Source: SIG565 sp045590755
GTDB lineage: Bacteria > Bacillota > Clostridia > Oscillospirales > Acutalibacteraceae
DNA length: 40,709 bases
Direction of reading: 5' to 3'
Assembly (NCBI GenBank): GCA_045590755.1
Contig: JAZNRP010000047.1
Coordinates: forward strand, 1-40,709
Part shown: piece after piece, positions 24,135-32,404 of the stretch
Layout of the letters: each line of letters begins with the position of its first letter
How positions within the stretch are numbered: position 1 is the first letter of the stretch
Notes under the pieces: generated by a model
What the model was told of the DNA's origin: nothing
Databases searched by the model: none
What the model saw: the letters and a program-made list of their open reading frames with translations, nothing else
Translations under genes and position numbers: made by a program

Positions 24135-26771
24135 TTATTCAGTTCTCAATGCTTCTACGGGGTCTTTTTTGGATGCCACTCCCGCCGGGAATAAGCCTGC
24201 AACCAGGGTTAATACCATACTGATTATTACAAGTATCACTGCCGCCAAAGCGGGAAGCGTTGCCGACGCAGTAATTTTTGCAAGGCTCTGAATTATAGCG
24301 TTTATCGGTATGATAAGCAACAGTGTTGCGCCTATACCAATAAGTCCCGCCGTAAGACCTACTATAATGGTCTCGGCATTGAACACGCGGGAAATATCTT
24401 TTTTAGATGCACCCACCGCACGCAGAATACCAATTTCCTTTGTTCTTTCGAGTACCGAAATGTAGGTTATAATGCCTATCATTATAGATGACACCACCAA
24501 AGAAATGGCCACGAATGCTATAAGTATATAGCTTATAGCATTGATAATGGTAGTGATGGACGACATCATAATACCAATATAATCGGTATATGTGATTTGG
24601 TCGGCTTCATCGACAGATGCATTATAATTATCTATTATTTCGGCAATTTTGTCCTTTGCTTCAAAGTCCTTCGGGTAAATATTAATCATCGACGGCTTTG
24701 CTATATCTGAAACGCCCATAAGTTCTAAATTACCGTCATAGGTAGCATCGGATGATTTGAAAAGCATACCCGCTAAAATTTCGACTATTTTATCTTCAGA
24801 AGTTCCCATCGCCGTCATCTGAGAAATGTAGCCGCCTATCTGTAATTGTTGTTCAGCCGGCAATGTCGCTATATATTCCTGAAGTTCTGCCATTGTATAG
24901 GTTTTGTCTTCTTCGGTTTTAAAGGGTAACGATGAAAAAACATCGGTATCACTTTTTTCCTTTTGCTCTTTTACAATTTCGCTTTCATTAACGCGGTTTA
25001 TAAGGTGTTCTCTGAGTTCCGATGTAAAGCCTACCGTACCGCCTACTGTTGATACGCTTGAGCCTTCTTTGGGGCGGAGAATACCGACCACCTTGATTTC
25101 CTCAGCAGCATCCACCTTGTCAATCATATAAAGCTCGTCCTGGCTTTTGTCTACCCAAACACCGTTTTCTTTTTCGAAATAATCGGTATTTACAAGCAAC
25201 TTAAAGCGAAGCGCTAATATTTCATCGAAGGTAAACTCTTCCACTTCGGATTTTTCAAATTCCTTGTTCTCTTGCTCACCCGACTGCATTTCTGCTAAAA
25301 TTTCTTTTAATTCTTCATCGCTTTTCATACCGAGAGTATATAGCGTGTAGTCGGTTATTTCATTGTTTTCGGTAACAATTAAAACAACCTCGTTATACTT
25401 TTCGGGAATTTTACCCTTAATTATATCATACTGGGACTCGAGCAATTCGTTACTGCCCACAAGTTCTTTCCAAACATCCATATTAGACATCTGCTGCATC
25501 ATACCGCCGCCCGTAGCAGTACCCGTCGGACCCATACCAAGATTTTCAAAAACCTTACCCGGATTTACCTGATATACGCCGTCTTTAGTGTCGGCTTTGT
25601 ATATGTTCATCTGTGTTGAATAATCGTATTTTATATCGGTGATATAATTTTTTATATCACTTTTATCGCTCTCGAGAAACACCTTTAGCTTTTCAAGATT
25701 ATTTTTTGTAAGCCCTGAATTCATGGCGTTCATCATATCGGTCATGATATTATTTGAATAGATTTTATCAAGCCCGTGCTCACTGCTATTGCCGTTAGAG
25801 TCCATCATGGACAGCATCATACTTGACATATCTACCGCCGCTTCTTCAATCGTCAATGGGTAATTGGAAAGTGTGTCTTCTTCGACCTTATCAATATAAA
25901 GCTGTACGCCGTTGGAGATTGAAAGAATAAGCGCTATGCCTATAATACCGATACTTCCCGCAAAGGAGGTCATAAAGGTACGCGCCTTTTTGGTCATAAG
26001 GTTGTTAAAGCTCAGTGATAAGGCGGTGAAAAACGACATTGATTTATGCTTAGCCCTTTTCTTTGTCCTTTTTTGCTCTATCGGGGTAGTGCTTTCATAC
26101 GGATTGCTGTCGCTTATAACTTCACCGTCAAGCAGCTTTATTATACGGTTTGAATATCTACTTGCAAGCTCTGGGTTATGTGTTACCATAATTACTAATT
26201 TATCTTCGGCTATTTCTTTAAGCAGCTCCATAACCTGAATACTTGTTGCTGAATCAAGCGCACCGGTTGGCTCATCAGCTAAGAGTATATCGGGATTATT
26301 TACAAGTGCTCGTGCAATTGCTACACGCTGCATCTGTCCGCCCGACAACTGATTAGGCTTTTTGCTTAACTGGTCACCGAGTCCCACCTTTTCTAAAGCT
26401 TCGCGAGCCCTTTTTCTTCTTTCCTTCTTAGAAACACCCGAAAGGGTTAAGGCAAGCTCTACATTTGAAAGCACACTTTGATGCGGAATCAAATTGTAGC
26501 TTTGAAAAACAAAACCGATTGAGTGATTGCGGTATACATCCCAATCCCTGTCTTTATAATACTTTGTCGGTCTGCCGTTTATAACAAGGTCACCCGATGT
26601 GTATTTATCGAGTCCGCCTATAATGTTAAGCAGTGTGGTTTTGCCGCAACCCGATTGGCCGAGTATAGATACAAATTCGTTTTTTCGGAAATCTATACTG
26701 ACGCCCTTCAAGGCTTCAACCTTACCGCCGCCGACAATATAATCCTTTTTAATGTTTTTTAGTCTTAGCAC
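24135..26771 (-). CDS. MacB-type ABC transporter, ATPase fused to FtsX permease
   Basis: An 878-aa complete half-transporter. The N-terminal ATPase (1 to about 225) has every motif: Walker A LGQSGCGKTT, Q-loop FVFQSYNLIP, signature LSGGQ, Walker B LLADEPTGALDS and H-loop VTHN. A basic linker (KRTKKRAKHK) leads to TM1 (about 267-290), a roughly 450-residue outer MacB-like domain, and three C-terminal TMs carrying the FtsX pattern VLERTKEIGILRAVGASKKDI. It probably acts as a homodimer in export or in signalling across the membrane (antimicrobial-peptide or lipoprotein handling are usual roles). GTG at 26771 lies 7 nt after AGAGGG. An extended -10 lies at 26806-26811. No two-component system is adjacent. 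Confidence 0.92.
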   Translation of the reverse strand: MLRLKNIKKDYIVGGGKVEALKGVSIDFRKNEFVSILGQSGCGKTTLLNIIGGLDKYTSGDLVINGRPTKYYKDRDWDVYRNHSIGFVFQSYNLIPHQSVLSNVELALTLSGVSKKERRKRAREALEKVGLGDQLSKKPNQLSGGQMQRVAIARALVNNPDILLADEPTGALDSATSIQVMELLKEIAEDKLVIMVTHNPELASRYSNRIIKLLDGEVISDSNPYESTTPIEQKRTKKRAKHKSMSFFTALSLSFNNLMTKKARTFMTSFAGSIGIIGIALILSISNGVQLYIDKVEEDTLSNYPLTIEEAAVDMSSMMLSMMDSNGNSSEHGLDKIYSNNIMTDMMNAMNSGLTKNNLEKLKVFLESDKSDIKNYITDIKYDYSTQMNIYKADTKDGVYQVNPGKVFENLGMGPTGTATGGGMMQQMSNMDVWKELVGSNELLESQYDIIKGKIPEKYNEVVLIVTENNEITDYTLYTLGMKSDEELKEILAEMQSGEQENKEFEKSEVEEFTFDEILALRFKLLVNTDYFEKENGVWVDKSQDELYMIDKVDAAEEIKVVGILRPKEGSSVSTVGGTVGFTSELREHLINRVNESEIVKEQKEKSDTDVFSSLPFKTEEDKTYTMAELQEYIATLPAEQQLQIGGYISQMTAMGTSEDKIVEILAGMLFKSSDATYDGNLELMGVSDIAKPSMINIYPKDFEAKDKIAEIIDNYNASVDEADQITYTDYIGIMMSSITTIINAISYILIAFVAISLVVSSIMIGIITYISVLERTKEIGILRAVGASKKDISRVFNAETIIVGLTAGLIGIGATLLLIIPINAIIQSLAKITASATLPALAAVILVIISMVLTLVAGLFPAGVASKKDPVEALRTE

Positions 26772-26805
26772 AAGTAAACCCTCTTTTACATATTTTTACA
26801 TTTCT

Positions 26806-26815
26806 ATTATACCAA
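26806..26815 (-). promoter_or_regulatory. Extended -10 promoter of the MacB-type gene
   Basis: Minus strand reads TTGGTATAAT, an extended -10 (TGG-TATAAT, -10 hexamer at 26811-26806). No good -35 is seen at 17 bp. It faces away from the ligA promoter. Confidence 0.65.
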
Positions 26816-26875
26816 CCGTTTGTGAATAAATAAAGAACTAAAGAAGAAAATTTTATTTAATTATTTTTTAAACTG

Positions 26876-26884
26876 TGGTATAAT
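26876..26884 (+). promoter_or_regulatory. Extended -10 promoter of ligA
   Basis: TGGTATAAT, with the -10 hexamer at 26879-26884 and a weak -35. GGAG lies 9 nt before the ATG at 26913. Both divergent promoters in this gap use the same TGG-TATAAT form. Confidence 0.7.
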
Positions 26885-26912
26885 GTAATTATACTGAAAT
26901 TGGAGTGCGAAA

Positions 26913-28907
26913 ATGGACAAAATCAGTCGAATAAAAGAATTAGTAGAATTCCTTAATATTTGTTGCGACCAATATTATAATGGGGATAACCCTGCCCTGT
27001 CGGATGCGCAGTATGACGCTCTTTTTGATGAGCTGACACTGCTCGAAAAGGAAACAGGGTTAATACTTGCAAACTCACCTACACAACGTGTGGGCTATGA
27101 AGTTATGAGCGCGCTTACCAAGGTACACCACGATATACCGCTTTTAAGCCTTGCCAAAACAAAGGATGTCGGCGATGTCTACGATATGGCACAGATTTCC
27201 GATGGCTATTTGGGGCTTAAAATGGACGGCCTTACCGTTAAAATCACCTATGAAGACGGTAAAATTGTATCTGCTGCCACCCGCGGTGACGGGGAGACGG
27301 GCGAAGACATTACCCACAACGCCAAGGTTTTTGTGAATGTGCCGAAAAGCATACCCTATACCGACAGATTAGTAATAACGGGTGAAGCATTTATCACTAT
27401 ACCCGATTTTGAGCGTATAAACGAAGAAATTGAAACGGATGAAGACAAATACTCAACACCGCGAAATTTAGCGGCAGGCTCTGTTAGACAACTAGACTCT
27501 TCCATTTGTGCTGAGCGTCAGGTTTCCTTTATGCCATTTAATGTGCTTGAAGGATTTAATGATATAAACCATAAACTTGATAGAATAAAAAAACTTCATG
27601 AGTTTGGGTTTGCTTTACTTCCCAATTTTACATTAACAAAAGAAGATAGCGTGGATTCTACTCGTGAGAAAATCTTTTCATTAAAAGATACTGCGAGTCA
27701 ACTCGGTTTCCCGATAGATGGCGTTGTATTCTCCTATGATGATATTGATTTTTGTCATTCCCTTGGAAGAACTTCCCACCATTTTAGAGACGGTATTGCC
27801 TTTAAGTTTGGAGACCCACACTTTAACACAATTTTACGCGATATTATTTGGAATATTTCCCGCACAGGCCAACTAACACCTATTGCCGAGTTTGACAGGG
27901 TGGAAATTGACAACACAAATGTAGAAAGGGCCAGCTTACACAATATAACCTTTATAGAAAACCTAAAGCTTAAACGGGGCGACACCGTTTCGGTTTCAAA
28001 GCGTAATATGATAATCCCGCATATTGAAGCAAATATTTCGGCAGAGAATGAAAATCGGGATGATTACACCTTGGAAATACCGTCTTTTTGCCCTGTATGT
28101 AAAGGCGCTACAACCATAAAAACGACCCAAAACAACGATGGCGAAGTTCGCGTTTTATATTGCCAAAATGATGACTGTGCAGGAAGACAAATTAAAAAGT
28201 TTACCCACTTTGTAAGCAAGTCGGCGCTTAATATTGACGGACTTAGTGAAGCCACGCTTATGAAGTTTATAAATCTTGGTTGGATTAATGATTTGACCGA
28301 TATTTTTTCTCTCCATCTGCACCGCGAAGAAATTATTACTATGGACGGCTTTGGAGAAAAATCGTACAACAATTTAATAGAAGCTATTGATAATGCTAAA
28401 AACACAAATCTTTCTAATTTACTCGTAGCCGTTAATATTCCGCTGCTTGGCAAGAGTGCCGCAAAGGTTATTGAAGATTTAGTGTCGGGTAGTGCCGAAG
28501 AGTTTTTAGCGCTTATTGGCAGCGAATATGATTTTTCTTCCATCGACGGATTTGGAGAAGTTATTAATGCCGAAATATACCGCTGGTTCCAAAACGATAA
28601 AAATAAAAATGAGTTTTTATCATTACTGGGCATTTTAAACATTCAAAAAACCGAAAAGGCCGACATAGATGAGACTAATATCTTCTTTGGTAAAACGGTA
28701 GTAATTACGGGAAAGTTTTCTACTTTAGGGCGTGATGAACTAACCGAGAAGCTGGAAAACCTAGGCGCTAAGGTAACGGGTTCGGTTTCCAAAAAGACCG
28801 ATTTTGTGCTTTGCGGAGAAGATGCAGGAAGTAAAAAAACAAAAGCCACCGACCTTGGCATAACGATATTATCAGAAGAAGAACTTGCAAAAATAATCAA
28901 ATTATAA
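26913..28907 (+). CDS. ligA: NAD-dependent DNA ligase, divergent
   Basis: A 664-aa ligase that seals nicks with NAD. Domain Ia has YYNGDNPALSDAQYD and NSPTQRVG. The adenylation domain has KMDG, with catalytic Lys near residue 103, then TRGDGETGEDIT and STPRNLAAGSVRQLD. The OB fold has SRTGQLTPIAEF and RASLHN. The zinc finger is CPVC...C....C (about residues 395-430), followed by HhH repeats and a C-terminal BRCT (about 590-664). Several normally conserved spots differ: LSLAKTK for LSL(D/E)KT, HFRDGIAFKF for APRWAIAYKF, and KRNMIIPHI for the usual GEVIPQV. It may be a second LigA beside a canonical one elsewhere. A stem terminator follows at 28928-28954. Confidence 0.92.
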   Translation: MDKISRIKELVEFLNICCDQYYNGDNPALSDAQYDALFDELTLLEKETGLILANSPTQRVGYEVMSALTKVHHDIPLLSLAKTKDVGDVYDMAQISDGYLGLKMDGLTVKITYEDGKIVSAATRGDGETGEDITHNAKVFVNVPKSIPYTDRLVITGEAFITIPDFERINEEIETDEDKYSTPRNLAAGSVRQLDSSICAERQVSFMPFNVLEGFNDINHKLDRIKKLHEFGFALLPNFTLTKEDSVDSTREKIFSLKDTASQLGFPIDGVVFSYDDIDFCHSLGRTSHHFRDGIAFKFGDPHFNTILRDIIWNISRTGQLTPIAEFDRVEIDNTNVERASLHNITFIENLKLKRGDTVSVSKRNMIIPHIEANISAENENRDDYTLEIPSFCPVCKGATTIKTTQNNDGEVRVLYCQNDDCAGRQIKKFTHFVSKSALNIDGLSEATLMKFINLGWINDLTDIFSLHLHREEIITMDGFGEKSYNNLIEAIDNAKNTNLSNLLVAVNIPLLGKSAAKVIEDLVSGSAEEFLALIGSEYDFSSIDGFGEVINAEIYRWFQNDKNKNEFLSLLGILNIQKTEKADIDETNIFFGKTVVITGKFSTLGRDELTEKLENLGAKVTGSVSKKTDFVLCGEDAGSKKTKATDLGITILSEEELAKIIKL

Positions 28908-28927
28908 AACAATAAAAAAGGTGGATT

Positions 28928-28958
28928 TGCCCAACTTCCCATAAATGTTGGGCAGTTT
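28928..28958 (+). terminator. ligA terminator at the cassette B boundary
   Basis: TGCCCAAC (28928-28935) and GTTGGGCA (28947-28954) enclose an 11-nt loop and are followed by GTTTTATT. The layout equals the proS-side hairpin of cassette A but with a different stem sequence. Confidence 0.78.
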
Positions 28959-28961
28959 TAT

Positions 28962-28974
28962 TCGCCAAAGGCGA
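28962..28974. repeat. Residual hairpin of the array, cassette B
   Basis: TCGCC-AAA-GGCGA is identical to the cassette A hairpin at 14913-14925 read on the other strand. It is the only array hairpin left here besides the boundary stem. Confidence 0.7.
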
Positions 28975-28983
28975 GTTATATTG

Positions 28984-29277
28984 CTTTGTCGTGATATGAA
29001 ATCAAGTCACAAAGAATCGGTTTTGATTAATCAATTACTTCGTTCTGCTACTTCAATCGGTGCTAATTTACACGAAGCACAATACGCTCAAGGAACGAAA
29101 GACTTTATTTCCAAACTTGAAATTGCTCAAAAAGAATGTTATGAAACAGAATATTGGTTAGAACTTCTTTTTGAAACAAATTGTATGAACGAAGAAAATT
29201 ATAAGGCATTACAAAATGATTGCGGCGCAATCCGTCGAATGTTAATATCTTCACTTAAAACTATAAAGTCAAAATAA
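28984..29277 (+). pseudogene. Four-helix-bundle (S23/Avd-like) gene, 5'-truncated remnant
   Basis: From CRDMKSSHKESVLINQ to the C-terminal SLKTIKSK this is closely similar to the cassette A protein (14361-14711). The first 19 or so residues, which form most of helix 1, are missing along with the promoter and ribosome site. Upstream the sequence jumps straight into the hairpin array (TATTGCTT, ending near 28986). The frame stays open to an ATG at 28945, but that ATG lies in the ligA terminator region, has no ribosome site and encodes unrelated residues. A functional product is therefore unlikely unless translation starts at the internal ATG at 28996. Confidence 0.75.
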
Positions 29278-29280
29278 GGG

Positions 29281-29316
29281 TTTGGGCTTAGCCCAAATAC
29301 ATTTGTACATACAAAT
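29281..29316. repeat. Two palindromes before methyltransferase B
   Basis: TTTGGGC-TTA-GCCCAAA (29281-29297) is a perfect hairpin whose pairing is largely lost in copy A. ATTTGTA-CA-TACAAAT (29301-29316) is identical to the copy A palindrome at 14320-14335. Confidence 0.6.
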
Positions 29317-29352
29317 GCGATGCTGGTTCTATCCGAAAAGAGAGGAATTTTT

Positions 29353-29946
29353 GTGAATGTAATTGAGCATTATGATAAACTAATTGATGAAAATAATGAC
29401 CCCGTACACGACTCTGAATTTCTGAAAGAGTATATGAATAAATGGGACGGACGATTGTTTGTTGATGTAATGAAACTTGATAAACATAAAACTATCTTGG
29501 AAATCGGTGTTGGTACGGGTCGACTTGCGTTAAAAACAATACCATTATGCAAAAAATTATTTGGTATTGATATATCCCCAAAGACAATAGAGAGGGCTAT
29601 GCGCAACTTGTCGCAATATCAAAATGTTGAGTTAATATGCGCTGATTTTATAACTTATGATTTTAATATCGTTTTTGATGTTGTATATTCCTCGTTAACT
29701 TTTATGCATATAAAGGATAAACAGAAGTGTATCAACAAAATATATTCTTTGCTAAAACCTAATGGACTTTTTGTATTATCTATTGATAAAAATCAAGACG
29801 AGTTTATAGATTACGGGGACAGAAAAATCAAAATATATCCCGATAACCCTGATGACACAAAGGAATATTTTACAAATTCCGGTCTAATTCTATTGAATTG
29901 TATAGAAACGGAATTTGCATACATTTTTGTATCATTAAAAGCATAA
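29353..29946 (+). CDS. Class I SAM-dependent methyltransferase (cassette B copy)
   Basis: A 197-aa paralogue of the 13690-14283 protein (about 35 differences). Motif I ILEIGVGTGRLAL, LFGIDISPKTIERA, DVVYSSLTFMHI and LFVLSIDKNQ are intact, so the enzyme core seems functional. The GTG at 29353 lies 7 nt after GAGAGG, as in copy A. The original promoter is deleted, so expression may depend on read-through from ligA or on an undetected internal promoter. The substrate is unknown. A strong hairpin (29949-29983) follows 2 nt after the stop. Confidence 0.83.
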   Translation: MNVIEHYDKLIDENNDPVHDSEFLKEYMNKWDGRLFVDVMKLDKHKTILEIGVGTGRLALKTIPLCKKLFGIDISPKTIERAMRNLSQYQNVELICADFITYDFNIVFDVVYSSLTFMHIKDKQKCINKIYSLLKPNGLFVLSIDKNQDEFIDYGDRKIKIYPDNPDDTKEYFTNSGLILLNCIETEFAYIFVSLKA

Positions 29947-29948
29947 GG

Positions 29949-29983
29949 AAAGCCGATAGATTCAAAATAAATCTATCGGCTTT
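29949..29983 (+). terminator. Hairpin after methyltransferase B
   Basis: AAAGCCGATAGATT (29949-29962) and AATCTATCGGCTTT (29970-29983) form a perfect 14-bp stem with a 7-nt loop. The T-run is short, so termination may be weak. Counterpart of 13655-13689. Confidence 0.7.
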
Positions 29984-30035
29984 AAACATCCTTATGAGAA
30001 GTACCCTTTCGCCCACCTTTTTTTATTTTGAAATT

Positions 30036-30095
30036 AAAATTATCGTTTTTCGATAATTTTTTGTTGACAAACGATAATTTAGATGCTATTATAAT
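30036..30095 (+). promoter_or_regulatory. Promoter and CGATAAT operator repeats of the DUF2975-XRE operon
   Basis: TTGACA (30064-30069), 17-bp spacer and TATTAT (30087-30092). Upstream lies a perfect inverted repeat, AAAATTATCG (30036-30045) and CGATAATTTT (30051-30060). A third CGATAATTT (30072-30080) sits in the spacer between -35 and -10. A regulator bound at the spacer copy would block polymerase. The XRE protein encoded in the operon is the obvious candidate. Confidence 0.72.
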
Positions 30096-30123
30096 GGTAT
30101 AAAGTTCCATTGGAGGTAATTTT

Positions 30124-30591
30124 ATGTGGAATAAAAAAAGTTCCGTAATACTATCACTTATTATCTGTTTTATTAGCACCGCCATAGTAACATTGGGTCT
30201 GTTTTTGGGCCCTTGGATTGTAGAATTGTGGTTTACCAGTTATCGTGGTTGGAACAGCGGTTCTTTCCAAATGTACGATATGATTACTTTGTTTAAAATT
30301 GCCTTCTACCCCAGCTCTGTTTTTGCTTATATTACACTTTACAGTCTTATTCGCCTTTTATTCAATATAAAAAACGACCATATTTTTATTGAAAACAATA
30401 TTAAATATCTTCGCCGCATTTCTTGGTCGTGTATTGCCGTTGCAGTAATTACACTTATAAGCGGCATTTTTTACATACCCTACTTATTTATGGCTGTTGC
30501 GGCAGGTTTTGTGGGAATTATGCTTCGTGTTGTTAAAAACGCCTTCCAAAGTGCCATAGCACTAAGGGAAGAAAACGAGCTTACAATATAG
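30124..30591 (+). CDS. DUF2975 membrane protein
   Basis: A 155-aa protein with four hydrophobic helices (about 8-31, 55-82, 98-122, 125-145) in the DUF2975 pattern, including LFNIKNDHIFIENNIKYLRRISW in the second half. GGAGG lies 8 nt before the ATG. It is first in an operon with a small XRE regulator (10-nt gap) and a DUF4173 protein. DUF2975 genes are commonly paired with a YozG-like XRE gene; a role in envelope or stress response is possible but unproven. Confidence 0.85.
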   Translation: MWNKKSSVILSLIICFISTAIVTLGLFLGPWIVELWFTSYRGWNSGSFQMYDMITLFKIAFYPSSVFAYITLYSLIRLLFNIKNDHIFIENNIKYLRRISWSCIAVAVITLISGIFYIPYLFMAVAAGFVGIMLRVVKNAFQSAIALREENELTI

Positions 30592-30601
30592 GAGGAACAG
30601 C

Positions 30602-30808
30602 ATGATAGAAATAGATATTGAAGTTATGTTGGCCATTAGGAAAATGACTTCGTTGGAACTCTCCGAAAAAATAGGAATAACCCCTGCCAACCTTTCAATT
30701 TTAAAAACAGGCAAAGCGAAAGCAATTCGTTTCTCTACATTAAATGCTATCTGCCAGACACTTGAATGTCAACCCGGAGATATTATTAAATATATAAAGG
30801 AGGATTAA
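30602..30808 (+). CDS. Small XRE-family transcriptional regulator
   Basis: A 68-aa Cro/C1-type DNA-binding protein, essentially only the helix-turn-helix: MTSLELSEKIGITPANLSIL, then LNAICQTLECQPGDIIKYI, as in YozG-like regulators. GGAGG lies before the ATG. It sits between the DUF2975 and DUF4173 genes and probably represses the operon through the CGATAAT repeats at 30036-30080. It has no sensor domain, so the signal may come through the membrane partners. Confidence 0.92.
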   Translation: MIEIDIEVMLAIRKMTSLELSEKIGITPANLSILKTGKAKAIRFSTLNAICQTLECQPGDIIKYIKED

Positions 30809-30810
30809 TT

Positions 30811-32403
30811 ATGGAAGAAAATAAAGTAATAGAAACTACCGTTCAACATGATGTTGAACAAAATGAATCAGATTATTTATTGCCCGAAGAAAAGCCGTTT
30901 GAGTTCGATAAACGAGATATAATTTTTATTGTCTTGAGTTGCGTCGGCTGTATTTTTTCAGTTTTGTCCGGATTGTTCGGCAAGTTTGCTCTTGGTTTTA
31001 GTTTATCTTCGCTTATGCTTATTTGCATAATGGGCGTGTATTTAATTAATAAAAAGGGCTTTAAAACTACCGCCATTGTTTGCGGTATACTAGCACTTAT
31101 GAGTACCTTTAACTTTATAACTACTTCTAATGGCACTGTAAGATTTTTCACTTTTTTTGAGTTGATACTCCTTTGTGTTGTTTTCTTTGATAATGTTGTA
31201 AATGATGGGGAAAACGGTATTACCAAACGAATAGTAAATACTGCTTATTCGAGCTTTCTTAATATTCCGTTATCTGTCAAATCATTATTTACAAAAAAAG
31301 ACGGCGGTAGAAGTGTTGTAATTAAAATACTTATAGGCATACTTTGTGCATTACCGGTTTTATTGGTGGTGGTTCCTCTCCTATCTTCTGCCGATATCGC
31401 CTTTAGCGGAATTATAGTTTCTTTTATAAAAAGCGCTATACCCACAACATTTAAAATTGTTTTGGGATTACTGTTTGCCGTCCTGTTTATATCTTATGGA
31501 TTTACATTAAGAAAAAATAGACTGCGCAGTAATTTTTCCCCAACCGCAAAATATATTGATACTGTTTATATGGCTTCTTTTTTATCGGCGGTTTCGGTTG
31601 CATACTTATTATATTTATTTTCACAATTTGCATATTTCTTTAGTGCATTTAAGTCAATTCTCCCGCCCGAATACCAGCTTTCCTATGCTGAATATGCCCG
31701 CCGTGGATTTTTTGAACTTTGCGCTATTTGTTTAATTAACTTTATAATTGTTACTTTAAGTATAATTTTTTCTTCTAAAGATGGTAAAATTAGCACTATA
31801 ATTAAAATACTTTGCAGTTTTATAACCGTTTTTACCCTTATAATTTGCGCCACTGCCATTTCAAAAATGGCGCTTTACATAAATTATTTTGGTATGACTG
31901 TATCCAGAATTACTTCAAGTTCCTTTATGATTTTCCTTAGCATTGTATTTATTAGTCTTTTCCTTAGAATCTACATATCAGAAATTAATGTTATTAAAGT
32001 GGCTCTTTACAGTTCAGCTATTATATTGCTTATTTTAGGAACAATAAATGTAAATGCGGTTGCGGCAAAATACAACTATACTCGATATACCAACAAAACA
32101 CTTCGTAATATTGATATTACCGCTTCCTTGGATGATTTGGGAGATGAAGGCGTACCGTATCTTGTGAAATTAGCCGAAAAAGACAGTTACATTATTAAGA
32201 CTAAGGCCAAAAATTATTTAGAAACATACTATACCCGAAAATATTTTGAATGTGATTATGAACAACTGAAAAACAGTTTAAGTGTGGAAATATTAGAATA
32301 TAACAAAAAATATAAAGACCCTAAATACTTTACAATACCTAAACATGTTGCTTATCACTCCTTGTATGAATACGCAAAAGAAAATCCAAAAGCTTTTAGA
32401 TAA
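30811..32403 (+). CDS. DUF4173/DUF4153 multi-pass membrane protein
   Basis: A 530-aa protein with an acidic cytoplasmic N-terminus (about 1-45), roughly ten transmembrane helices (about 50-430), and a soluble C-terminal tail (about 435-530). The tail has a YNYTRYTNKTLRNIDITASL region and LGDEGVPYLVKLAEKD, typical of DUF4173. It starts 2 nt after the XRE stop, with AAGGAGG before the ATG. It closes the operon, and a strong terminator follows directly. Function unknown; co-transcription with DUF2975 suggests a shared membrane role. Confidence 0.8.
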   Translation: MEENKVIETTVQHDVEQNESDYLLPEEKPFEFDKRDIIFIVLSCVGCIFSVLSGLFGKFALGFSLSSLMLICIMGVYLINKKGFKTTAIVCGILALMSTFNFITTSNGTVRFFTFFELILLCVVFFDNVVNDGENGITKRIVNTAYSSFLNIPLSVKSLFTKKDGGRSVVIKILIGILCALPVLLVVVPLLSSADIAFSGIIVSFIKSAIPTTFKIVLGLLFAVLFISYGFTLRKNRLRSNFSPTAKYIDTVYMASFLSAVSVAYLLYLFSQFAYFFSAFKSILPPEYQLSYAEYARRGFFELCAICLINFIIVTLSIIFSSKDGKISTIIKILCSFITVFTLIICATAISKMALYINYFGMTVSRITSSSFMIFLSIVFISLFLRIYISEINVIKVALYSSAIILLILGTINVNAVAAKYNYTRYTNKTLRNIDITASLDDLGDEGVPYLVKLAEKDSYIIKTKAKNYLETYYTRKYFECDYEQLKNSLSVEILEYNKKYKDPKYFTIPKHVAYHSLYEYAKENPKAFR

Positions 32404-32404
32404 C

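Larger units (their letters stand above)
28914..30023 (+). mobile_element. Cassette B: second, inverted and partly deleted copy of cassette A
   Basis: This 1.11-kb unit follows ligA. Its outer ends pair perfectly over 11 bp (AAAAAAGGTGG, 28914-28924, with CCACCTTTTTT, 30013-30023). Inside are CTTCCCATAAATG (28935-28947) and CATCCTTATGAGAAG (29987-30001), related to the inner repeats of cassette A. Most of the hairpin array, the promoter and the start of the four-helix-bundle gene are deleted; the methyltransferase is intact. It lies in opposite orientation to cassette A, about 14 kb away. Status as an element is inferred from the duplication. Confidence 0.5.

Noticed and set aside
24135..26771. 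Bacitracin-type (BceAB) resistance transporter
   Set aside because: ATPase and permease are fused with one large outer domain and four TMs (MacB layout), unlike ten-TM BceB, and no two-component system is adjacent.
28945..28983. ATG at 28945 as a real start of the cassette B four-helix-bundle gene
   Set aside because: It lies inside the ligA terminator hairpin, lacks a ribosome site and adds residues unrelated to the family.
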